Positions 11,730 through 20,607 of a stretch of DNA of 32,889 nucleotides are shown piece after piece. Numbering within the stretch: the first letter of the stretch is position 1; every line of letters starts with the position of its first letter. The stretch comes from Polymyxa betae. Lineage: Eukaryota; Endomyxa; Phytomyxea; Plasmodiophorida; Plasmodiophoridae. Made by a program: the position numbers and the translations under genes. The notes beneath the pieces were generated by a model. It saw nothing but the letters and a program-made list of their open reading frames with translations. It was not told the origin of the DNA and did no database searches. Location: positions 1 to 32,889 of the forward strand of contig RBZT01000746.1 of assembly GCA_003693705.1 (NCBI GenBank), given 5' to 3'.

Positions 11730-12429
11730 TTTCACGGCAACGTCCACGAGCTAGCAAAAGCAGATTTTAAACATCAGTCATAAAAAGAGCACTCACAAAA
11801 ACTAGCAGAAGGAGGTTGCTCAGCTAGACCCAAATTATATCTGCCTAGACAAAATCAGCTCAGCTCTTAGCAATGCCATTACATATAAAAAATTAAACAC
11901 AAACCAATACAGTTCTGGAATAAGGAGCCGTCGAAAGCCAAAAACGAAAGAAATACAGCGAGACGCTCCATCATTCAAGCACGTAAAAATGGGCAGAATC
12001 TGATCCGACGTGTAATCAAAACAAACCTAAAAAACGAGCTTTTCAAAGACTTTCGCAAAAGCCAAACTTGCACACCTACAACATCTGTAGAATCTGCGCC
12101 TGGACTTCACAGCAACTAACTGACCAAAAAAGTACAATAACAGCTCCACAGCTGTTAGTCGAGGGCCTACTTTAAGCAGTATTCCACAAACAAAGCCTAA
12201 AAGAGGCATCTAAGGACCGAACAGGAGCAGCTCTCTATAAGCTAATCCGACAATTAAATCCAACCACAGCTCAACAAAAACAGCCAGAAAGATTATCCCA
12301 GCAAAATGACACTAGAAGACGATACAGAACAAATTGCAGACACATTTGCAACAATCTTCAAATCAGCAAGGCACTCACCCCTGCGGAAGGGAGCTGGCAG
12401 AACTGCAGCATACGCTAGATGAAATTCGA

Positions 12430-13330
12430 CAGAGCATCCTGACAACCGAAGATTTAGTCATCACAGAGCGCGAACTGAAACAGGCGCTCAAGGCAGCCAA
12501 CAACCGGTCTGCCCCAGGGCCAGACAAAATATCTAATAAGATTCTGACATCAGCGAGCGAAAACACGATTTTTTCATCTTTTATTATGTGCTATGAATAA
12601 CCATATACAATCTGGGGAATAACCACCTAAGCTCAAAACAGCCAGAATTGTTGCACTTCCGAAAGACAAGCCAGGTGATTTTCGGCCAATTAGTCTCTCC
12701 TCAAACATCTCTAAAATTACAGAATTCATAATCCAACATCGAATCAGGCTTTCCATTCAAAATATACTCCCACCTAATCAATTCGGCTGCCGTCCTGGGC
12801 ACTCCACAGCTCAAGCCTTGATGAGGCTCATGCGTTCCTGCGGAACCAGTGCATTCAACAATCAATTCGGATGCATCTTGTACGATGTTACAAAGGCCTA
12901 TGATAGGGTCCCGAGACATATCCTCAAAAAAATGGTTGAGCTGGAAATCCACCCGCAGCTCACAATGCTCACATACAACTGGCTACAGGACCGCCAATTT
13001 ACAGTTACACATAAAGGATGCACTATTAGACTGCGACAGCAATGTAACGGTATCCCACAGGGATCCAGTCTCAGCGTATTACTCTGGCTACTTTTCGTAT
13101 ATGCTCGATCCTAATACATTCAACATTTACGTTGATGACACCGTCGGTTGGTCCATCTCGCAAAATAAAGATGCAGTAGTGAAAGAGCTGACGGAACAAC
13201 ATGAGACCATGGAAATCTGGTGCCAGAAAAACAAAATCAAAATCAATACTGATAAGACATATGTTCTGTTTAACGAAAGCTGTCCAAATGATAAAATAGT
13301 CACGAATTATTCAACTGTATCTAGAAGGTC
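12430..13330 (+). pseudogene. LINE reverse transcriptase remnant
   Basis: Motifs appear in order: SAPGPDKISNKIL, then PGDFRPISLSS, then FGCRPGHSTAQA, then DVTKAYDRVP (motif A), then GIPQGSSLS (motif B), then FNIYVDDT (motif C, catalytic Asp pair near 13130-13140), then NKIKINTDKT. They are spread over at least three frames (12334-12600, 12818-13114 and 12849-13337), showing frameshifts. The domain is recognisable but not intact. Confidence 0.85.
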
Positions 13331-13384
13331 GCAGTAAATGTACCTTCCATCTTGATGACAGACAATCCGCCCTTGAAAAACACG

Positions 13385-13948
13385 AGATGGGGACGCTCAT
13401 AGTAAATTCTCCATGTATATCCATTTGGACAGATGGCAGTGTTCTACAAGATGAAACAAAAGTTTTAGCTGGCTCAGCAGCCTTCGTCAAATGGGGTCTT
13501 CCCCCTGAATTCATACTCAATGAAGATATACTAGACAACCCATCATATGAAATAACTCACACAGTCGACGACACCACAAATGAAATCCGATCTGAGATTA
13601 CAATCAAAGAATACAGACAGCTGACAACAATCACTTCCAGCTATTGAGCTGAACTATTTGCTATTCAGATAGGACTTCATAACGCCGTAGACCTGAATCC
13701 TCAGAATCAATCTATACATCTCTATACAGATTCACTGTCATGTATGCAACAGCTTGCTACGTTACCATATAAACCTCGATATGTCAATCAATGATACAGT
13801 GGCAGATTGTGCTGATCAACTAGCGATATTAACAGCCAATAATCTAGTAGAAATCCATTTTGTACCAAGTGATACTAAACCACCTATTCCAGAAAACGAT
13901 AAAATAGACAAACTGGCAAAGACTGCTCTGAGAGTGGTGAACCATTAG
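13385..13948 (+). pseudogene. LINE RNase H remnant
   Basis: SIWTDGS, then AELFAIQ, then HLYTDSLS, then a diverged PENDKIDKLAK give the D-E-D order of a retroelement RNase H, which removes the RNA strand of the hybrid. A TGA after TSSY (13645) and further frame changes break the reading frame. Confidence 0.75.
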
Positions 13949-14197
13949 ACCATGACCCATTTGTTGGTTCTTACAGAATATTCCTCCACAGAGTTTGGAC
14001 ACACCTTCAGGTTTATCTGGAAAAAGCAATTAGATCGAGTCACTGTACGGGATACCCCTGCAGAGACCCCTTCATATACAGTCGATATCCCATGAAACGT
14101 GGGAGACACACCATACATATCAGAGTATATCACGACCACCCACAGCTTAACAGAGCCCGATCCAAGACATACTCGGTGTAGGGATCATCACCATTAG

Positions 14198-14455
14198 ATG
14201 CGAATTGAACAAGAAAACACATGTCGATATTGTAATCAATATAACGAGACACTGGAGCATCTCCTCCTGAAATGTTCTTATTTTGAGACAGCATTATCAC
14301 GCCACAGGCGTAAATACAGTTCCCAGAGGATAACTAACTTTAATACAGCCCTATGGCAACAGCCCAAACTCATGAGACAGATGTTTCAGAAAGCATACAA
14401 ATATGGATGTCCAATATACATACAACATGTGATAGAAGCCGGGAGACCAGCATGA
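14198..14455 (+). pseudogene. LINE C-terminal zinc-knuckle segment
   Basis: The segment holds CRYCNQYNETLEHLLLKC, a C-x2-C...H-x4-C arrangement common at the C-terminus of I/Tad/R2-like LINE ORF2 proteins. It ends in a TGA at 14453-14455 and is followed by the 3' untranslated part of the element. Confidence 0.7.
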
Positions 14456-14695
14456 GATCGAGTCAATGTTTGGGTACAGGGTTCAACTCCCTGTAGGGTT
14501 GGGCCAACAGGTCGCTGCCCATCATTGATCGGTCTCTAAGCCCTCCGTTGGGCTGAAATTCGCTTTTGCCTCTCAAGGGTGTAGGCCTCCGAATGTTTAT
14601 TGTAGGAGAGCACGGATTTTCGGGTCCGTGCCCCGCACTAGGGTTAAAGTGCCGTCCACCTTGCCGAAAGGCGCAATAACTAGTACAATCCAATC

Positions 14696-14709
14696 CAATG
14701 GCAGCAGGG
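14696..14709. repeat. Right target-site duplication of the LINE (CCAATGGCAGCAGG)
   Basis: It differs from the left copy at one base. Beyond it, homology to exon 3 of the kinase family resumes directly (GGCGTACTGGCCCACC on the plus strand). Confidence 0.75.
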
Positions 14710-14914
14710 CGTACTGGCCCACCGATCTGTACTGCCACCATGTAGCGATCCGAATGCTGAGAATGTTGTCATAGAGCGGAAGCAGCTACGTTTTCAGTGC
14801 TGAAAATTGTTTGAAAAAAGAGAAGAATGCCGAATGTTTTATTGGTTGAAAACATGATGTGCGGAGTGATGCTACAAGGCATCAAAGGAAGAGCTCGACC
14901 TCACATAATAACGT

Positions 14915-17900
14915 TCAAGAGCGGACTCGGAATGTATCGATAAGCAGATACATAGCCAGGACTATAACGAAAGACCCGCCTACAATACTACAAATGATGA
15001 TCACAAGTTTAATGGAGACGCATGAAGACCCTGAAGTTGCCATTTCAGAAAAACGAAAGTCGTGAGCTGATCATGTTAAGGCGCTTTCATCAAATATTTA
15101 AAGAACGAAAACAGAAACTCCAAAGACGAACATAAAAAATCGGAAAAAAAGTACAAGTTCCGACCTTGCTTGCGCTGATTATCAGAATTGCTTCGCTTCG
15201 TCCCTTCTGTATCAATCTCGTTTCTATCGATCGTGACAATCACATCTTTCGAATCGGTTTCGCAATTCGATGTGGCAGCCATCTCCACGTCTTCCTCTTT
15301 GCCGGAGAGCACCGAAGCATCATGGTCCTCTTGATCCGAGTCGAACGCATCGCCAACAGCGTCTTTCGTTTCCTTCTCGATTTTGTTACTATTTAACTGG
15401 TTCTTGATACTTTCCAGCCCGATTTCGTCGCTAAGCTTGCTCTTAATATTCTCCCGATCTTCATGATTAACAGCCTCTTCCATGTCCTGTTTCACCTCGG
15501 GCTTCATCTCATTCATTAATTGACTTTTCACATTTTCTATCAATTCCGCCTTCAAATCGTCCGCTATTTCAAGTCGGATTTCGGACTTCATCTCCTGAAA
15601 CAACTCCTCCCGAAATTGAATCTGGATTTCCTCCTTCAATTCCGCCTTAACATTCTGTAACAATTCCTGTCTGATTTCCGAATCCAGCACAGCCTTGAGC
15701 TCATTCATTAACTGCGTCTTCATCTCGTTCTTCAATTCCGTCTTCAGACTCTCTTCTATCTTCTGTCTCATCTGCGACATCAACTCAGCTTCCAAATCGC
15801 TCTCAGATTCCGACAATTGCTCCAAATCGCTCCCAGATCCGGATCTCCTTTGATTGATAATGTCATCTTCAATATCACTATTACTGTCCAGATCTTGATC
15901 ATGTAACAAATGCGGGAAATCCAGATATCTCTCGGACCAACGTCCAGTAAGAGGTAGATCACGGACACTGTCAAATATGGGATCCAGTAGAAGGACGGAG
16001 CAGTTCCAGGTACAGGACGGCCACGCCTTCAGCGAGATCTCGTACTGGCCCAGCAGGCCCGGGGCCTTTTCGAACCACGCAACTCCGAGTCGCTGCTTGA
16101 CCACGTCCAGCAGCGTCACCAATCGCGCATACAGTTCGTAGAGGTCGTGGTTACAGACGACCGGATTGCGGGACGGATCCGGACGACCCGCGTACCCGAA
16201 ATCCAGTACGACCAGGCTGACGTTACCATCATCGGTCGCATCGATCATAACTGATTCAATAAAAGTCAGATTTCGCGCATATGGAGCCGAACGTCGGGGG
16301 TCGTACAGTTATTTAAGTGTTGAATATCTCCGTGGGACCAGCCGATCTGATGCAGATGGTGCAGTACGGACAGGATCTGATAGGTGATAGAGACCAGTTG
16401 CTGGGCGGCCTCCGCCGGGTCCGCCGGCACGGACCAGTTCTGAACCGTCTGGCCCTGAACCAGCTCCATGATCATGTAGATATCGGGGCCGTACTGGACC
16501 AGGTCGAGGAGCTGGACGAGACCCGGAATCTGTCCCGAATGACAGAACTGCGACATAAACTCGACCTCACGCTGTGTATCCTCTTGAGCGGCCTCCATCA
16601 CTTTGATAGCAACTTCATGCGTCCCCGGACCACGTAAACATCGACCTTTATAGACAGATCCGTAGGATCCTTCACCTGTTAAGAACTCCGTTCAGAAACG
16701 AGAATTGTTGAAAACTTGAAATCTGCAAATATGAAATGCGGATAGTTTAAGATGTTAAATTCTGTGAATGAAACAGCTTAACAATGCTGCCCGTACCTAA
16801 TCGATCTAATAATTGATATTCTTGTGATAAATCTGATACAAGACGGATTGGCATCATCTTATAGGTCTCGGACACCGGAGCAGTGTTATCGTTACAAAGC
16901 TGCGTGGCTTTGCTGGGAATCAGTTCATATACGAGCTGATACAAGTCCGGATTAAGCGGCTTAATTTTATCTTCCAGATAGTGATGGAAACGCTCGGACA
17001 TGGATAATGTTACCAAGGCTGCGCGTAGCTCCTGTTTGCCAAAATCCCGCAGTGTACTGTGTAATTGAGGATGATTCTCCTCCAACATGGTCCGCAACGT
17101 TAGACTCAGGAGTAACGAAACCCAAGGCCGCCAACGTGCGTTATCACGGACTTTGGAGCACAACCGCAGTGCACGACTCACGACGTATTGTTCAAATTCG
17201 GGGTCGCACATGGATTTGAGGTCTTTGGTCGATTTCTGAATCCTGACACAAGTTATCGAAGGTAGGGTTAGGGTTTAGGGGGTTATTACACTTGAGACAC
17301 CTCATAAATGAGTCGATATCTATCCTTTCCACGAAATTCAGCGGCTAGATCGAAGGAGATTCTCTCATCATGTGATAAATGGAAATCCAATAGATTATGG
17401 AAAATTCTCCGACGAAATCGATCGGATCGATTTTCACACAGACTATAACAGCAACAACGATCAGCAAACCGAACATAAAGGCGCTCGACAAAAAAGAAGC
17501 CGCAAAACGATACGGACATGTTTCTGGCGAATCGAATAATGGCCCTGGTTGACGCCTGCTGAGATGAGAACATAAAGCGGACAACTGGCCCGAATCGCTG
17601 ATGTAGATCAGGCTGGTCGTACAACGCACATAAATTCCAGATCCCATTCAGATCATGTTCATCGAGTTGATAATTGAAGACGCCGCGCCTAGCGAAAGTC
17701 CGAATTTAGAGCGAAAAACGAGTTCGCATCGACGGAATCGGGTTACCAGTGTGTTAATAAGCGATCGGCATCGATATGGGTGAAATAGCGGCGAATTTGA
17801 TCATCGGTGAAAGTGGGAGGAATCTTGCGGAAAGGGGTGAGCGTATTCTCGGTCTTGTATCGGGTCTCATCCGCCCGACCTCGGATTAGGGCCTCGAAGC

Positions 17901-18792
17901 CACTGGTGTCCCCCCGACGATTATTGAACTCTTGGAAGATGAACGTCCAGATATGGGGCGGTAAGCGATCAATACTGGCCCGTCGGGCTCGGTCCACCAC
18001 GTTGTCCGGACTTCTCTTTACTATATCATTGGCAATATCACTATTCAGCTCGTCTTTCTCAGTACTATGACACAGTCAGCTGTAATACATAAAACCCTAG
18101 CAAAAATAATCCAAAAAAATTTCCACAACATTATGGGAATGTTCGGAAAGAAATCTGTTCGAACCTGAAAGTGAAATAAAGTTCAAGGGCGGTGAGATTC
18201 CCGGAATCCGTCACGGAAAAGGCATCGGCCGACATGGATCGGACTATAATTTGTAGTAGGCGCGTCTTCCCATCAAAATAACATCGTGTATGATGTAACA
18301 GACGCAGGAACAGCGCACATTCATGACGCATTTCACGGGGCGAACTGGCCCACAGCTGGACCGCCACGAACACGTATTCTCTATACCGATCTGACGACAC
18401 CCTGCCATTGAGCCATTCAATATGATAGGTAGCGTGTTGGCTGCGACCGTACCGGCCCTCGTCCAGCAGGTATGTGAGCGTGGCCTTCTGTAAATCATGC
18501 AGCATCACGTGGTCGCAGAGCTCGCTGAATTTGGCGGCAAACGTGTCATTGGGCCATGTTGGCCCATCGGATTGCTCCGATGGACGGAGCCGGGAGCTCG
18601 TTCTATACGCAATGAGAATGACGAAAGCGGGTGGCCGGAAAGTGGATAACGTTACATTTCCGAGATGCGGCGGAGTGCGTCCGCGAACTGCTCCTGCTCA
18701 TGATGATGGGACGGGTCGGCGGCGGGGTCGGCGCCGGGCTGGTCCCGGGCCAGTACGACGACGATCAGAGCACAGACGAGATGGGCGAGCAT
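14915..18792 (-). CDS. Paralogue A: secreted-type kinase-like membrane protein with coiled-coil stalk
   Basis: Ten exons: 18792-18656, 18602-18453, 18401-18165, 18064-17747, 17688-17518, 17442-17299, 17242-16797, 16675-16307, 16250-15165 and 15030-14915. They add to 3174 nt and 1057 aa with consistent phases. Residues 1-20 are a signal peptide. Residues about 46-530 form the family scaffold. The kinase-like domain starts near 534 with GEGSYGSVYKG, then VAIK, an acidic helix C residue in REVEFM, HGDIQHLN near 650 and LDFG near 673. The catalytic Asp and Asn and the Mg-binding DFG are present; the usual Lys of HRDLK is Gln, and no APE motif is visible. Residues about 770-960 are a long Glu/Lys heptad-like coiled coil. 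A helix at about 1028-1050 (LVIIICSIVGGSFVIVLAMY) is followed by a 7-residue tail. Confidence 0.8.
17262..17281. repeat. Telomere-like repeats inside intron 6 of paralogue A
   Basis: TAGGGTTAGGGTTTAGGGGG holds three tandem TTAGGG/TTTAGGG-type units within a 56-nt intron. Similar single or double units recur elsewhere in the window, as listed in the findings. Confidence 0.7.
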
Positions 18793-19734
18793 CGGGACCC
18801 CTTTTCCGAGTGGTTGCCGGAGAGGCCGCCGAATCGACCGTTAGGGAATGGACGAATCCAAATATAGACACTGGCGTCCGTGGCGGACTGCGCTCGGGCA
18901 AATATACCATTTTCTGTGGGAGAGTTAAGGGGGGGAGGTTGCCAATCAATCTCAATTTTCATTGAATAGTTGATCGAATCACTCATGAATAATAAATTTA
19001 TAAATATCACCGCTCTATATTGTAACAAACATCCTATTGGATCTTGAAGATTTCTCAAATACAAAATGCTGTATCATCTTTCAGTTCTGCTCTACTGTTC
19101 ACAAATCCATATTATTTCAAAGAGCAACGTTTATGATTCATATTCCTACACCTAAAAGTAATCGAGTTTGGCCACGCATCGCTCGATATTGATTCAAATA
19201 ATGCAGGCTTTGAAAGTTGCCCTCAAAATATCGGATTCAGGAAACTGTATGGATCGGATTATACCTCCATTTGCTTATCTGTCACAATATCGTGTGGTTG
19301 TTTCTTCAGTTCATGGCCTGATTCTGAAAAATCGGCTTCATAGCGACAGTGCGTGAATGTAATCAGAGGTCGTGTTTGAGGAGGAAGTCGTCGGCGGTGG
19401 TCATCCCCTAGGTAGGCACAGACTCACAGGCACTTCGGGCCCGGTCTGATGAGCTCTGACGATTAAAGCCAGGTGAGAGCGTCCCTGTCCCCATCATCCC
19501 CTTCGATGTCGGTTGAGCCCGACGGCTCCCTACAAAACCAAAACCCTAACTCGCAGTCATTCTTCACACCACAGGACACAGTCACGCAACAACCACAATT
19601 AGCATGTAGTAAAATCATGACAAACCACATGTTACACTATACTGAGCCATAAAAGAATGATTGTAGACAGCATCCAACATCATCACTTAATTAGAATTAT
19701 GTTTTGTAAGAATGTATTAATAATAGAGCCCATT
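18793..19734. other. Spacer between paralogues A and B, no supported gene
   Basis: The first 170 bases are the upstream flank of paralogue A. A GC-richer patch at about 19370-19540 has the look of a retroelement leader (it ends in AAAACCAAAACCCTAAC), but I could not align it to the LINE. Nothing else is recognisable. Confidence 0.4.
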
Positions 19735-20290
19735 TGGGAAAGCCCCCGTTTTGAAGAAAGCGAAGCAAGGATTTACAGGCGGCTACCACCAGGAAACGGA
19801 CGCCCTGTTCGGAGAAATATCACCGAATTTATTTAGAAGACTAGATATGAATGATAACATGAACACTGACCAAAACACTTCCAACGATGTCGAAGCTTAA
19901 AATTGTGAACTCTTCCAGAATGAATACAAGCACCTCAAAATAACAGCGCACATTCACTCAAACTTTAACGAATGGAATGTATGAGACACAACCAGCATGA
20001 AGGCCAGAGTGAGGGCATAGCCTAGAACTCGGATCCATGCATGGCTGGGTCTCTCTCAACCCTCTCGGTTGGTGCCGATGGGGCTGTCAGAGAGAGGTCG
20101 CCTCGAATTCAGGGTTTCGGCCCTGGCCCATTCGGCCGGCTCCGCCTCTATTCACCAGCTGTCTCCAAGCGTAGCTGTCCGTCGTCGACGACCTCACAGC
20201 ACCATTCCTCGTAGCACTACGCAGTTTCCGCAGATCTTTATGATATTGCAATTCAAGCCATCAAGTTTTTTCTCTTTTCAATAAGCAATT
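19735..20290 (+). mobile_element. Internally deleted fragment of a related LINE
   Basis: Positions about 19750-19830 read EEARIYR-like sequence (EESEARIYRRLPPGNGR), which matches EEAKDRIYRLPPPGNGT of the LINE at about 10964-11020. After about 200 bases comes a segment resembling the 3' untranslated region of the same element type (GGGTCTCTCTCAACCCTCTCGG, compare GGTCTCTAAGCCCTCCGTTGG near 14525). The endonuclease and reverse transcriptase are missing, so this is a deletion remnant of a diverged copy. Confidence 0.5.
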
Positions 20291-20607
20291 TAGCTTTTCT
20301 TAATCAAAATAGTTTATCATATGTGAACCGCAGCGCCATCGACATTGCTTCCATGTTGACAACTGTATAAAATGACAGACTGAAGCCAGATCAGAAAACA
20401 GCAGCAAAGTAAACTTCGAAAGATGCCAATAAACGAAAGTCCTGAAGAAGGGTCACAATGTGGCAAACGCGCACATATGCAGCCTCTGTGTGGCATTGTT
20501 ACAATGATCAAAATTTGGTGTTTATTGGTGCTGAATATTTCATTGCGTTGCCAATTTAACACAAAACATGGAATTTAACAGAGAACAGCAGACAATGCCG
20601 GTGAAGG

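Larger units (their letters stand above)
10121..14695 (+). mobile_element. Non-LTR retrotransposon (LINE), decayed, with EN, RT, RNase H and zinc knuckle
   Basis: The element lies between a 14-bp duplicated target site. Its 5' part has a GC-rich leader with a GGAGGG/CCCTCC hairpin and a basic, Gln/Asn/Thr-rich ORF1-like stretch (10382-10975). Then follow an APE-type endonuclease, a reverse transcriptase with YVDDT, an RNase H with WTDGS and YTDS, and a CCHC-type motif. RNase H plus C-terminal CCHC points to an I/Tad-like LINE group. Frameshifts and stops occur throughout, so it is inactive. The 3' end is a short CCAAT-repeat tail (TACAATCCAATCCAAT), typical of LINE tails. The insertion is in sense opposite to the host pseudogene. 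Confidence 0.85.
9515..14790 (-). pseudogene. Decayed fourth kinase-family paralogue (D), split by a LINE
   Basis: On the minus strand, 14756-14696 continues across the inserted element into 10120 and below. Rejoined, the two parts match exon 3 of the family: SDRY, then VAVQ, then DQGALF, then TDSDNFTVLEVHVTFR, which pairs with TDSGNLTALELYFTFR of paralogue A. The middle of exon 3 and most of exon 4 are deleted. The exon 4 end, a GTAACG donor, and exon 5 (CLFNYALSHHDRNAIW, matching HFNYFVHDHDLHALW of C) remain, with a frameshift before a conserved GTCCGT donor at 9514. Exon 1, a recognisable exon 2 and everything from exon 6 on (so the kinase domain) were not found. It is a 5'- and 3'-truncated pseudogene. 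Confidence 0.75.

Noticed and set aside
16317-16637. 106-codon plus-strand ORF that recurs with similar sequence at 21534-21854
   Set aside because: Both are antisense shadows of exon 8 of paralogues A and B. Their similarity follows from the near-identity of that exon, and the coding strand has the kinase motifs.
18474-18965. Long plus-strand ORF (163 codons) across the start of paralogue A
   Set aside because: It is antisense to exons 1 and 2 of A, has a biased Arg/Gly composition from GC-rich DNA, and has no splice or motif support.
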